Assembly: GCF_900177705.1 (NCBI RefSeq)
Contig: NZ_FXBA01000006.1
Location: 1-64,000, forward strand
From: Fibrobacter sp. UWB15
Lineage (GTDB): Bacteria; Fibrobacterota; Fibrobacteria; Fibrobacterales; Fibrobacteraceae
Length of the DNA stretch: 64,000 nt
Direction: 5' to 3'
Positions 27,471 to 36,868 of the stretch are shown one piece after another (the first letter of the stretch is position 1; every line of letters starts with the position of its first letter). The notes under the pieces were generated by a model that made no database searches, was not told where the DNA came from, and saw nothing but the letters and a program-made list of their open reading frames with translations. The position numbers and the translations under genes are program-made.

Positions 27471-28778
27471 ATGGCTGAAGTAGTAAAAGTTTGTACGCAA
27501 AACTTTGGCAAGGGTGCTCAGGACATCGAAGTCTACAAGAAGCTGGGCGGCTATGCGAACATTTCGGATCGCTTGTTCAACATGAGCCAGTTCGAAGTGA
27601 TTGACTACGTGCAGCGTTCCGGCCTGCGTGGCCGTGGCGGTGCAGGCTTCCCGACCGGCATGAAGTGGAGCTTTGTTCCGCGCAATTCCGGCAAGCCCGT
27701 GTACATTGTAGTCAACGCTGACGAAGGCGAAGGCGGTACCTTTAAGGATCACTTCCTGATGATGGAAGATCCGCACCGCTTGATCGAAGGCTTGATTATT
27801 GCAGCCTGGGCTCTCGGTAGCCGTGCCGCATACATCTACTGCCGTGGCGAATTCCTGCCCTGCATCGAAAGCCTGAACAAGGCTTTGAACCAGGCATACG
27901 CCGCCGGCTACCTCGGCGAAAACATTTGCGGCACCAAGTTCAGTTTCGATATCTTTGTTCACCGTGGCGCAGGCGCCTACATTTGCGGTGAAGAAACTGC
28001 TTTGATCAACTCGCTCGAAGGCCAGAAGGGACAGCCCCGTCTGAAGCCGCCTTTCCCGGCGGTGAGTGGCGCCTGGAAGAGCCCGACTTGCGTGAACAAC
28101 GTCGAGACCATTATGTCTCTCCCGTGGATTTTCCAGCATGAACCCGAAGAATACGCCAAGATGGGGACGCCCCGTGCAGGCGGTACCAAGGTGTTCTGCA
28201 TCTCGGGCGACGTGAAGAATCCGGGCGTGTACGAAGCTCCGCTCGGCACTCCGATGATGACGATGATCAACGAATACGCCGGTGGCGTCGTGGGCGGGAA
28301 CCTGAAGGCGGTACTCCCGGGCGGTTCTTCCTGTGCTCCGCTGAACGCCGGCGAATGTGCCGTAGCCACCATGGACTACGAATGCCTCGCTTCCATGAAG
28401 ACGATGTTCGGTTCGGGCGCCATGATCGTGATTAACGATACGCACAACATGGCTGAACTCCTGAACGTGCTTGGCAACTTCTACAGCCACGAATCTTGCG
28501 GCCAGTGCACTCCGTGCCGCGAAGGTACGGGTCTTCTGCACCGCATTCTGAACCAGATTGTGGATGGCAAGGGTCACGACGGCGACGTGGAACTGATGCA
28601 GAGCCTTTCTGGTGGATTTGGCGGCGTGACGATTTGCCCGCTTTCTATTTCGCTCGGTGGCCCGGTGGGCTCCTACACGGCGAAGTTCCGCGCTGACTTT
28701 GATGAATTAATCGCAAAGAACCCCGAACATGCCAAGCCGCGTGTTCAGGAAAACTATCGTCCTGGAATTTTCTGGTAA
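27471..28778 (+). CDS. nuoF: NADH-quinone oxidoreductase subunit F (NADH- and FMN-binding)
   Basis: A 435-aa, 51-kDa-type subunit, the entry point for NADH electrons. It shows the NADH/FMN glycine-rich segment LRGRGGAGFPTGMKW, the FMN-site 'NADEGEGGTFKD', 'GAGAYICGEETALINSLEG', and the N3 [4Fe-4S] ligands C343, C346, C349 (CGQCTPCREG) plus C389 (TICPLS). The start follows a GAGGAGG element in the end of nuoE. With NuoE it makes the dehydrogenase module, so this complex should oxidise NADH rather than rely only on ferredoxin or F420. Confidence 0.97.
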   Translation: MAEVVKVCTQNFGKGAQDIEVYKKLGGYANISDRLFNMSQFEVIDYVQRSGLRGRGGAGFPTGMKWSFVPRNSGKPVYIVVNADEGEGGTFKDHFLMMEDPHRLIEGLIIAAWALGSRAAYIYCRGEFLPCIESLNKALNQAYAAGYLGENICGTKFSFDIFVHRGAGAYICGEETALINSLEGQKGQPRLKPPFPAVSGAWKSPTCVNNVETIMSLPWIFQHEPEEYAKMGTPRAGGTKVFCISGDVKNPGVYEAPLGTPMMTMINEYAGGVVGGNLKAVLPGGSSCAPLNAGECAVATMDYECLASMKTMFGSGAMIVINDTHNMAELLNVLGNFYSHESCGQCTPCREGTGLLHRILNQIVDGKGHDGDVELMQSLSGGFGGVTICPLSISLGGPVGSYTAKFRADFDELIAKNPEHAKPRVQENYRPGIFW

Positions 28779-28782
28779 TCAT

Positions 28783-30402
28783 ATGAGTAACTACTATAAC
28801 ATGCCGAAACTCCCGACCGAGAACAGCCCGAAGGTGGAAATCTTCGTGGACGACAAGCCGGTGATGGTTCCGGGCGACACGAACCTCCTCGAAGCCCTCA
28901 AGGCTGTCGGGATTGAAACTCCTCACGTATGTTACCACCAGTATTTGCCGGTGTCCGGTAACTGCCGCCAGTGCTTGGTGGAGCAAGAAGGCCCCCGCGG
29001 TCGCATGCTCGTGATTGCATGCTACACGCCGGTCGCTCCGGGCATGAAGATTTACACGCCCGCATCTAGTGCCCGCGTGAAGAACGCCCGCAAGGCAACG
29101 CAAGAATTCATGCTGGTGAACCACCCGCTTGATTGCCCGATTTGCGACAAGGCCGGTGAATGCACCCTGCAAGAAAACTATATGGAAGCGGGGCAGAACG
29201 AATCCCGTATGCGCCCGGAATACGGCAAGAACTACCACGGCAATCCGGCGCACCAGTTCATTGATGCGAAGGGTCAGCTCCGTGGCGGTAAGCACGTGGA
29301 CTTAGGCCCCCGCGTTTTGCTTGACGAAGAACGCTGCGTGCAGTGCGACCGTTGCGTGCGCTTTATGCGTACCATTGCCGGTTCCGAACAGCTGCAACTT
29401 GCTGGCCGCGCCGACCACACTTACATTACGACCTTCCCGGGCGAAAAACTTGACCACGAATACGACTTGTGCGTCACGGACGTTTGTCCGGTGGGCGCTA
29501 TGACGGCCAAGTACTTCCGCTTCCAGAAGCGCGTTTGGCTGCTCAGCCACACGCCGACGATTTCGATGGACGATTCTCTCGGTGCAAACATTTGGCTGGA
29601 TCACGCCGACGGTCACATTTACCGCGTGATGCCGCGTTGCAACCCCGAAGTGAACCGCAGCTGGCTTTCCAACACGAGCCGCCTTGCGTTCCAGAATTTC
29701 GACAAGAACCGCTTGCCGGCGATGGGCTTCCACGTGATTCAGGAAGCGCTCGCCGAAGTCAAGAAGGTCGGGGGCAAGGTCGCCCTCGTTGCCGGTGGCT
29801 CTTGCACCATCGAAGATCTCGCCGCACTCCGCATGCTCAAGGAATCCTTGGGCGACTCCGCCGAACTTTTCGGCGGCACCTTCAAGAAGGTGGGAGCCCC
29901 TGATGGCATTGCCATGAGTGGCGACCCGCTTGCAAACCGTGCCGGTATCAAGTTGCTCGGTATTGCCGACAATAATCTTGAAGACCTCGTAAAGCGAGCT
30001 CCTGAATTTAAGGTGCTCTTGACGGTGAATGCCGATGTCTTCGGCGAAGGTGGTTCTGCTGCCTCTGCCCTTGAAAAAATTCCGACACGTATTGCTTTCA
30101 CTCCGTTCAACGATGCAACTGCTTCTAAGGCGACACTTGCTTTCGGTATCCGTCACTGGAGTGAAGTCCAGGGTACCATGGTGAATAGCCTGAACATTCT
30201 GCAAAAGCTGAATGCCTGCCCGGTTTGCCCCGACGAAAACCTTCGCCCCGCATACGAGGTGCTCTCTGAACTTGCCGGTTGCAAGTTTGACAGCGCATTC
30301 GATGCCTTTAAGAAGGCTGGTGAATATGCAAGCGTCTTGGCTGGACTCTCTTACGATACCATCAAGAGCACTGGTAAGTTGCTCGAAGGAGGTAACGCCT
30401 AA
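28783..30402 (+). CDS. nuoG: NADH-quinone oxidoreductase subunit G, short form
   Basis: Start 28783 (MSNYYNMPKL) is preferred because the in-frame ATG at 28729 lies inside nuoF; 28801 is an alternative. The 539-aa product is shorter than E. coli NuoG (~900 aa). Iron-sulfur motifs are complete: [2Fe-2S] in 'CYHQYLPVSGNCRQCLVE', His-Cys N5 in 'NHPLDCPICDKAGEC', then 'CVQCDRCVRFMRT' and 'CVTDVCPVGAM'. The rest is a reduced molybdopterin-oxidoreductase-like domain; the far C-terminal part of long forms is absent. The stop overlaps nuoH by one base. Confidence 0.94.
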   Translation: MSNYYNMPKLPTENSPKVEIFVDDKPVMVPGDTNLLEALKAVGIETPHVCYHQYLPVSGNCRQCLVEQEGPRGRMLVIACYTPVAPGMKIYTPASSARVKNARKATQEFMLVNHPLDCPICDKAGECTLQENYMEAGQNESRMRPEYGKNYHGNPAHQFIDAKGQLRGGKHVDLGPRVLLDEERCVQCDRCVRFMRTIAGSEQLQLAGRADHTYITTFPGEKLDHEYDLCVTDVCPVGAMTAKYFRFQKRVWLLSHTPTISMDDSLGANIWLDHADGHIYRVMPRCNPEVNRSWLSNTSRLAFQNFDKNRLPAMGFHVIQEALAEVKKVGGKVALVAGGSCTIEDLAALRMLKESLGDSAELFGGTFKKVGAPDGIAMSGDPLANRAGIKLLGIADNNLEDLVKRAPEFKVLLTVNADVFGEGGSAASALEKIPTRIAFTPFNDATASKATLAFGIRHWSEVQGTMVNSLNILQKLNACPVCPDENLRPAYEVLSELAGCKFDSAFDAFKKAGEYASVLAGLSYDTIKSTGKLLEGGNA

Positions 30403-31757
30403 TGGATATTATTGAATCCAAAACTTGGGTGGAATGGGCAATTACCATCGCGAAGTTCGCCTTCTGCTTTGTGCCGGTTCTCTATATTCTGCTCCTGATT
30501 CCTATGGAACGTCGTGGTGCAGGTTTTATGCAGGACCGCCAGGGCCCGAACCGCTCCTATATCAAGGTTCCGTACTTCGGTAAGGTTCGCCTGTTTGGCT
30601 ATGTGCAGAACATGTGCGACGGTACCAAGCTTTTCTTCAAGGAAATGTTTGCTCCGACCGGTTCCAAAAAGTTCCTCTACTACGTGGCTCCTGCCATTCC
30701 GTTTGCTATCGTGTTCCTTAGCCCGTGTGTGATTCCGTGGTTTGGCCCGATGGTGTTCGAATGGGGTGGCAAGGTGGTTCGTATTGCAGGTCCGATCGTG
30801 GATTCCGAAGTGGGCATCCTGTTGCTCTTCGGCTTCAGTTCGCTTTCTGCCTACGGTGCCGTTCTTGCTGGCCTTAGCTCTCGCTCCAAGTACAGCTACC
30901 TTGGTTCCTTGCGTACCACTGCAATGACTATCAGCTACGAAGTCTGCCAGGGTCTTTCCATGATGGGCCTCCTGGTGCTCGCGGGTTCCTTCAGCCTTAC
31001 CGATATCGTGACTTGGCAAGAAAACCATGTGTGGGGCATTGTGGCTCAGCCGGTGGCTTTCTTCTGCTTCTTGATTGCGACGATTGCTGAAACGGGCCGT
31101 GCTCCGTTCGACGTCGCCGAAGGTGAACCGGAACTCGTTGCCGGTTACCATACCGAATATGGCGCCATGCAGTTCGGCTTGTTCTACATGGGCGAATACT
31201 CTCACATTTGCATTAGTAGCCTTTTGGTGGCAACCCTCTTCTTGGGTGGCTACTCGGTTCCGTTTGTCTCGACTGAAACCATTCAGACCCACATGGGTGG
31301 CTCTCTCGCCATTCTCTGCTGGGTGCTTGCATTCCTCGGTCTTGCGTTCCTCCACATGATTTACCGTTATTCTCGCAAGCTTGCCGCTTCCAAGCAGAGC
31401 AACAAGATGGAAATCCTGCGCGAATACACGCTTTACAAGACGGTGGCCTGGATCGTCACGGCAGCCTTTATCGCTGCGGGCGTTTGCTCTTGGCTTTACT
31501 ACAACCCGGAATACTCCATGGTCAACGGCGTTGTGGTGAACAGCTTGGGTGCCGCTCTCGGTACTGCAGCCATCCACCTGCTGGTGCTCCTCGCCAAGAG
31601 CGTGTTCTTCTGCTGGGTGTGGATTTGGGTCCGCTGGACGCTACCGCGCTTCCGCTACGACCACGTGATGCATCTTGGCTGGAAAATTATCTTGAATATC
31701 GCTATTTTGAACCTCGTCGTGACCGCCGTGGTCGCGAAGTTGATGGGAGGTAACTAA
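30402..31757 (+). CDS. nuoH: NADH-quinone oxidoreductase subunit H
   Basis: A 451-aa membrane subunit joining the arms at the quinone channel. Family signatures: 'ERRGAGFMQDRQGPNR', 'LRTTAMTISYEVCQGLS' and 'ETGRAPFDVAEGEPELVAGYHTEY'. It is ~100 residues longer than common NuoH, the surplus lying mostly in loops and the C-terminal third. A strong SD (GGAGG) at the end of nuoG drives its start. Confidence 0.96.
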   Translation: MDIIESKTWVEWAITIAKFAFCFVPVLYILLLIPMERRGAGFMQDRQGPNRSYIKVPYFGKVRLFGYVQNMCDGTKLFFKEMFAPTGSKKFLYYVAPAIPFAIVFLSPCVIPWFGPMVFEWGGKVVRIAGPIVDSEVGILLLFGFSSLSAYGAVLAGLSSRSKYSYLGSLRTTAMTISYEVCQGLSMMGLLVLAGSFSLTDIVTWQENHVWGIVAQPVAFFCFLIATIAETGRAPFDVAEGEPELVAGYHTEYGAMQFGLFYMGEYSHICISSLLVATLFLGGYSVPFVSTETIQTHMGGSLAILCWVLAFLGLAFLHMIYRYSRKLAASKQSNKMEILREYTLYKTVAWIVTAAFIAAGVCSWLYYNPEYSMVNGVVVNSLGAALGTAAIHLLVLLAKSVFFCWVWIWVRWTLPRFRYDHVMHLGWKIILNIAILNLVVTAVVAKLMGGN

Positions 31758-32326
31758 TGGCCCGCGTTATTAAGCAAAGACCCATGAACTGGGTAGAACG
31801 CCTCTACATTTTCGAGGCCATTCGCGGCTTGTGGACAACGCTCAAGCACGCGGCCCGCGGCCTGTTCCGCTACGAAGAACTTCCGACGATTTCTTACCCG
31901 GAAGGTCAGCCCGAAGTCCGTAGCACTTACCGTGCAAAGCACCGCCTGATGCTTCGCCCCGATGGCAGTCCCCGTTGCGTGGCCTGCGGCATGTGCGCTG
32001 CAGCTTGCCCCGCTCACTGTATTTATATCGAAGCGACCGCCAGTGACGATCCGCGCATCGAAAAGAAGGTCAAGCGCTTCGATATCGACCATTTGACTTG
32101 CGTGTTCTGCGGCCTTTGCGTTGAAGCCTGTCCGGTCGATGCGCTCCGTATGGATACCAAGGAAATCATCTTTGAACACCGCACCCGTGACGAATTCGTG
32201 GCAACCCTCGAAACTCTCACGAGTTGGAATCCGAAGGATTACCCCGATGACGCTCAGAGCCAAGTGGCTCCGGGTGGTACCAAGAATGCCCAGGCCCGCG
32301 CTGTCTGGGGAATGGAGGTAAAGTAA
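31757..32326 (+). CDS. nuoI: NADH-quinone oxidoreductase subunit I
   Basis: A 189-aa subunit with the two [4Fe-4S] clusters N6a and N6b: CVACGMCAAACPAHC and CVFCGLCVEACPVDA. Upstream 'RGLFRYEELPTISYPEGQP' and the RLMLRPDG..RCVAC context are family typical. It passes electrons from NuoG to NuoB. One-base overlaps with nuoH and nuoJ. Confidence 0.97.
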   Translation: MARVIKQRPMNWVERLYIFEAIRGLWTTLKHAARGLFRYEELPTISYPEGQPEVRSTYRAKHRLMLRPDGSPRCVACGMCAAACPAHCIYIEATASDDPRIEKKVKRFDIDHLTCVFCGLCVEACPVDALRMDTKEIIFEHRTRDEFVATLETLTSWNPKDYPDDAQSQVAPGGTKNAQARAVWGMEVK

Positions 32327-32871
32327 TGCTTGCCCTGATTTACTTCATTGTTCTCGCTGCGGTTGCCGTGGTTGCCGCTTTGGGCGTGCTTTTCTCGAAG
32401 CATCCGCTGTACGGTGGTCTTTCGCTGGTGCTCACCATGCTTTCCCTTGCGGGCATTTACGGCCTCGTGGGTAGCCCCTTTATCGGTGTCGTACAGATTA
32501 TGGTCTACGCCGGCGCTATCATGATGCTCCTGGTGTTCGTGATTTCTGTGTTGAATGCCGCGAAGGATTCCAAGACACCTATGTTCGATGGCGTGTCCAT
32601 CTTCGTGGTCATTGCGGTGCTAGCCCTTGCCGGTCTCGTGGGTTTTGCCCTGGTGCTTTCGCCCATGGGTTTTGACGTCACGACGCTCCGTGGCTCTGTG
32701 GAAATGACTTCCAAGAATCTCTTCGATACTTCGAAGACTGGCCCCGGTTACTTCGTCCTGTTCGAAGTGCTTGGCCTGTTGCTGCTTTCTTCCATGGGCG
32801 CTGCGGTGCTTATGGCCAAGAAACGCCTGGGTACTGACGAAGCTGTCGCCGAAGATAAGGAGGAAAAGTAA
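32326..32871 (+). CDS. nuoJ: NADH-quinone oxidoreductase subunit J
   Basis: A 181-aa membrane subunit with about five hydrophobic segments. The family motif 'GVVQIMVYAGAIMMLLVFVI' is present, including the pi-bulge helix region. The C-terminus is hydrophilic (DEAVAEDKEEK). SD GGAGG in the end of nuoI. Confidence 0.94.
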   Translation: MLALIYFIVLAAVAVVAALGVLFSKHPLYGGLSLVLTMLSLAGIYGLVGSPFIGVVQIMVYAGAIMMLLVFVISVLNAAKDSKTPMFDGVSIFVVIAVLALAGLVGFALVLSPMGFDVTTLRGSVEMTSKNLFDTSKTGPGYFVLFEVLGLLLLSSMGAAVLMAKKRLGTDEAVAEDKEEK

Positions 32872-33185
32872 TGGAACTCCAACCGATTTACATTCAGATT
32901 CTCGCCTTGGTGCTCTTTACCATTGGCCTCATTACGGCTCTTGCTCGCCGTAACGTGTTCTTCGTGCTCATGGGTGTCGAACTTGCCCTGAACGCGGTGA
33001 ATCTTTCTTTCGTGGGCTTTGCAAAGACGCTTCCTGCCGAATTGAGCGTGGCCGGCCAGATTGTGCCGCTGTTCTCGATTGCGGTTGCCGCTGCCGAAGC
33101 TTGCGTGGGCCTTGCACTCGTGATCCTCATTTTCCGCAACCGCGAAAGTGTCGATTCCGACAACTATTCCAATATGAAGGGGTAA
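32871..33185 (+). CDS. nuoK: NADH-quinone oxidoreductase subunit K
   Basis: A 104-aa, three-helix membrane subunit. It keeps the family segment 'VFFVLMGVELALNAVNLSF' with the conserved membrane Glu, and the second Glu in 'AAAEACVGLALVI'. Normal length. The start overlaps the nuoJ stop by one base and follows GGAGG. Confidence 0.95.
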   Translation: MELQPIYIQILALVLFTIGLITALARRNVFFVLMGVELALNAVNLSFVGFAKTLPAELSVAGQIVPLFSIAVAAAEACVGLALVILIFRNRESVDSDNYSNMKG

Positions 33186-33188
33186 GCA

Positions 33189-35141
33189 ATGACAAATTTA
33201 CCGCTTTGGATAATTCCTCTTTTCCCGCTTCTCGGAACGATTCTTCTGGGTGCGATTGCCGTGATTTCTTCGGGGAGCAAGAAAGGCCCCTCTGAAGGTT
33301 TCGTAGGTGCCCTTTCGGTGCTGTTCCCGGTGATTTCGTTCGTATGCGTGGTGCTCCTTGCCTTTGGCATGCCCGAAGAAGGTATCCGAGAAACGCTTTG
33401 CAACTGGATCGACATCCCGATGCTCAAGGTCGATATCGGATTCCTGTTCGATGGTCTTTCCCGCGTGATGCTCCTGTTCGTGACCGGTATCGGTTCGCTC
33501 ATCGCTCTCTACTCGATTGGCTACATGCATGGTGATCGCGGCTTCACCCGCTTCTTCGCCTACATCAACCTCTTCCTGTTCAGCATGATAGTGCTGGTAC
33601 TCTCCGATAGCTTGCTCCTGACCTTCCTCGGTTGGGAAGGCGTGGGTCTTTGCTCCTACCTGCTTATCGGTTTCTGGAATCACGACTTGAACAATTGCAA
33701 GGCTGCAAACAAGGCCTTCATCGTGAACCGCGTGGGTGATATCGGTTTCTTGCTCGGTATGCTTTGCTTGGCGACCTTGGGTGGCTCTGCAATTCTCAAT
33801 TACGATGCCTTGAACAAGTTCGTTGAAATGCTCATTGCCGGTGGCCATGTGGAACTTGCTGCTCCGATTCTCACGATTGCGGGCCTCTTGTTCTTCGTAG
33901 GTTGCACGGGTAAGTCCGCTCAGATTCCGCTTCTCACGTGGCTCCCGGATGCCATGGCTGGTCCGACACCTGTGTCTGCCCTTATCCATGCCGCTACCAT
34001 GGTGACCTCTGGCGTGTATCTGTTGGCCCGTCTTAGCCGCATGTTCGTTCTTATTCCCGAAGTGCTCATCATCATCCTGATTGTGGGTATGCTTACCGCT
34101 TTCTGGGCTGCTGTTGCAGGTCTCTTCCAGAACGACATCAAGAAGGTGTTGGCCTACTCGACGATTTCTCAGCTCGGTTACATGTTCATGGCTGCAGGCG
34201 CTGCCGCCTTCGATGCCTCCATCTTCCATGTGTTCACCCACGCTTTCTTCAAGGCCGCCCTCTTCTTGGGCGCCGGTGCCGTGATTCACTCCCTGGCGGG
34301 TGAACAGGATATGCGCCGCATGGGTGGTCTCATCAAGAAGACTCCGGTAACTGCTTGCGTGATGATTTTTGCCTTCCTCGCTATTATCGGTTTCCCGGGC
34401 TTTGCAGGATTCTGGTCTAAGGATCTCATCTTGGAACGTCTCTATACGAACGCCCCCTTCGGTGAAATCTTCTACTATGTAGGCCTTATTACTGCGGTGA
34501 TTACGGCGGTCTATATGGGGCGTCTCATTATCATGACCTTCTTCGGTGAATACCGTGGTTCCAAGGAAAGCGAAGAACACATTCATGAAGCTCCGGCCAG
34601 CATGCTTATCCCGATGGTGATTCTCGCTTTCGGTGCTGTGTTTGCCGGTTACCTGTGGGCCGACTCCATGGGCATCAAGTTCTTTGCAAATACTCTCGCT
34701 CCGGTGGTGGGCGAAGCACAGAACTACAGCTTGGGTACTGCAACTCATCACGTGAGCGCTTTGACCTTTGCCTGTTTCGGCACGGCAGCCGCTCTGCTCG
34801 GTATGATTGTTGCCTACGTGCTTTACGGCCGTACCCGCATTCCGCGCATTCCGGCTAAGTTGAGCAGTGCTCCTGTTGGCTTCAAGGCTGACTGGACCTT
34901 CTTCTTCGACTACATCCATGAAATTTTCATTGTCATGACCAAGGCTGCAGCCTTTATCGCCGACATGTTTGTCGATAAGGTCCTGCAGGGAATTCAGTGG
35001 ACCGTGGGTTCCATTGTTGAAATCATTGGTGATGGCGTGAGTTCTTTCCAGGTGCGCAAGGTGCGCGTGCAGCTTACGCTTAGCCTGGTGGGTGTCGCCG
35101 CCTTAGTTGCCGTTGTACTTTTGACCGGAGGATTGTTCTAA
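33189..35141 (+). CDS. nuoL: NADH-quinone oxidoreductase subunit L (antiporter-like)
   Basis: A 650-aa antiporter-like proton-pumping subunit. Visible signatures: 'GWEGVGLCSYLLIGFW', 'KSAQIPLLTWLPDAMAGPTPVSALIHAATMVTSGVYLL', given here only as landmark ends (KSAQIPLLTW and PVSALIHAATMV), and 'FFKAALFLGAGAVIH'. About 16 hydrophobic segments, with the long C-terminal region expected for NuoL. Spacer to nuoK is 3 nt. Confidence 0.96.
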   Translation: MTNLPLWIIPLFPLLGTILLGAIAVISSGSKKGPSEGFVGALSVLFPVISFVCVVLLAFGMPEEGIRETLCNWIDIPMLKVDIGFLFDGLSRVMLLFVTGIGSLIALYSIGYMHGDRGFTRFFAYINLFLFSMIVLVLSDSLLLTFLGWEGVGLCSYLLIGFWNHDLNNCKAANKAFIVNRVGDIGFLLGMLCLATLGGSAILNYDALNKFVEMLIAGGHVELAAPILTIAGLLFFVGCTGKSAQIPLLTWLPDAMAGPTPVSALIHAATMVTSGVYLLARLSRMFVLIPEVLIIILIVGMLTAFWAAVAGLFQNDIKKVLAYSTISQLGYMFMAAGAAAFDASIFHVFTHAFFKAALFLGAGAVIHSLAGEQDMRRMGGLIKKTPVTACVMIFAFLAIIGFPGFAGFWSKDLILERLYTNAPFGEIFYYVGLITAVITAVYMGRLIIMTFFGEYRGSKESEEHIHEAPASMLIPMVILAFGAVFAGYLWADSMGIKFFANTLAPVVGEAQNYSLGTATHHVSALTFACFGTAAALLGMIVAYVLYGRTRIPRIPAKLSSAPVGFKADWTFFFDYIHEIFIVMTKAAAFIADMFVDKVLQGIQWTVGSIVEIIGDGVSSFQVRKVRVQLTLSLVGVAALVAVVLLTGGLF

Positions 35142-36868
35142 TGCTTTTACATCTTCTTGTCCTCGCTCCTTTTGCCGCAGCCATTTTGATGATGGCTACT
35201 TCCAAGGAAGATCCTAAGTCTTCTTCTAGACTGGCCTTCCTGTTCGGCTTTGCTTTCGTTGCTCTGTCCATTGCCCTGATCGCCAGTGGCAACCAGGCTA
35301 CCGAAGCGGTTGAATGGTTCCGTATTCCGGGTGCCAAGGGTGCTGTTTACTACTACTTGTACAGCCATGGTCTGGGTGCCTGGATGGTATTCCTTTCTTG
35401 CGCACTTTCTCTTGTGGCTTTGATGACGGCTCGCAATACGGTTAACAAGAACTACCGCAACTTCGCCATCGGCATTTTCGCCTTGATGGGTGCTATGAAC
35501 GGTACGTTCCTCGCCGCAGACGCCGTGCTGTTTTTCTTCTTCTTCGAAGCCATGGTGTTCCCCGCCGCAGTGCTTATTGCAGGCTTCGGTGGCAAGGACC
35601 GTCAAAAGGCCGCTATGACGTTTGCGATTTACACCTTGGTTGGTTCTGCCCCGATGATGGTTGCCCTCTGGTACTTGATTACGCTGGCAGACAATTCCCT
35701 GGTGCTTTCCTTGGCGGTGGCTCTCCAGAATCTTGATCCGGCAACGCAGACAACACTTCTGCTTTGCTTCTTGTTGGCCTTCTTGGTGAAGACTCCGATT
35801 TTCCCGTTCCATGGCTGGCAGGCAATTACTTATGCTGAAGCTCCGGCTTCGCTTTCGGCAATCCTTACGGGTGCCATGAGTAAGGCTGGCGTGTTCGGCT
35901 TTATCGCCTGGATCCTTCCGATTTTCCCGCTTTCGATGGAAATTGTGGATTCCATGATGTGGCTCGGCTTGGCTACGGCCATTTACGGTGCCTTGATGGC
36001 ACTGCGCGCTACCGACGGCAAGAAGCTCCTCGCTTTCAGCTCCATGAGCCATTTGGGCTTGGCTGTAGCGGGCGTGTTCAGCCTCTCTGAATCCATGTTG
36101 CCGGCAGTCTTGGTGCTCCTGGTTGCTCACGGTCTTAGCGCCGGCGCCCAGTTCTACCTGATGGGTATTGCCGAACGCTTTGCCGGCACTCGCGATATCG
36201 AACAGCTCGGCGGTCTTGCCTCTCGCAACCCCGTGTTCGGTTCCCTCTTCGGATTCCTGGCGGTGCTTTCTCTCGCCGTTCCGGGAACAGCCGGATTCGT
36301 TGGCGAATTTACCGTGCTCATGTCTTTGTGGGATATGGGCCCGCTTCCGGCATTGGCCGCTGGTCTTTGCCTGATTCTTTCAGCAACCTACATGCTTCGC
36401 TTTGTGCAGAAGGTCATCTTTGGCAAGCCTGCCCGCGAATATGAAGACGGCAAGCGCATGACCGCTCTCGAAGGAACTTCGATCGGCGTGATGGGTATCC
36501 TTCTTCTGGTGTTCGGTATGCATCCGGCCTTCATTACCAATGCGCTCCAGCTCTTTGACGAAACCGCTGTTCAGGAAATGAACAAGTTGACTCACCCTGC
36601 CGACGATGCTCAGACGGTTGAAGCTTCTGCCGATACCACAGGCGAATCCATTGTAGACGAAAACATCGCTGCCGTGGCACAGCCCATGACCGAAGATGAT
36701 TTGCGTCAGCTGGATTCCAACTTGAAGGCTAACGGCTTTACCGACGAAGAACGCGCTTCGCTGATTGCCCAGCTTAAGGCCATGAGCGAAACCGACGTCG
36801 CCGATGCGAACGAAAACGCAGAATCTAACGAGGCCAAAACAAACGAGGAGGCTTCTACCAATGAGTAA
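35141..36868 (+). CDS. nuoM: NADH-quinone oxidoreductase subunit M with acidic C-terminal tail
   Basis: A 575-aa antiporter-like subunit. Landmarks: 'FFFFEAMVFPAAVLIAGFGG', 'LAFLVKTPIFPFHGWQA', 'EAPASLSAILTGAMSKAGVFG' (Lys on a broken helix) and 'LLAFSSMSHLGLAVAG'. After the last helix near residue 475 there is a ~90-residue hydrophilic, Asp/Glu/Asn/Ala-rich extension not typical of NuoM. One-base overlap with nuoL and 8-nt overlap with nuoN. Confidence 0.96.
   Translation: MLLHLLVLAPFAAAILMMATSKEDPKSSSRLAFLFGFAFVALSIALIASGNQATEAVEWFRIPGAKGAVYYYLYSHGLGAWMVFLSCALSLVALMTARNTVNKNYRNFAIGIFALMGAMNGTFLAADAVLFFFFFEAMVFPAAVLIAGFGGKDRQKAAMTFAIYTLVGSAPMMVALWYLITLADNSLVLSLAVALQNLDPATQTTLLLCFLLAFLVKTPIFPFHGWQAITYAEAPASLSAILTGAMSKAGVFGFIAWILPIFPLSMEIVDSMMWLGLATAIYGALMALRATDGKKLLAFSSMSHLGLAVAGVFSLSESMLPAVLVLLVAHGLSAGAQFYLMGIAERFAGTRDIEQLGGLASRNPVFGSLFGFLAVLSLAVPGTAGFVGEFTVLMSLWDMGPLPALAAGLCLILSATYMLRFVQKVIFGKPAREYEDGKRMTALEGTSIGVMGILLLVFGMHPAFITNALQLFDETAVQEMNKLTHPADDAQTVEASADTTGESIVDENIAAVAQPMTEDDLRQLDSNLKANGFTDEERASLIAQLKAMSETDVADANENAESNEAKTNEEASTNE

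Noticed and set aside
33198..34919. 573-codon minus-strand frame in nuoL, and similar ones in nuoD (25145-26413), nuoF (27177-28577) and nuoH (30399-31577)
   Set aside because: All are antisense to conserved membrane or redox subunits; the sequences are His/Glu-rich without recognisable domains and without RBS.
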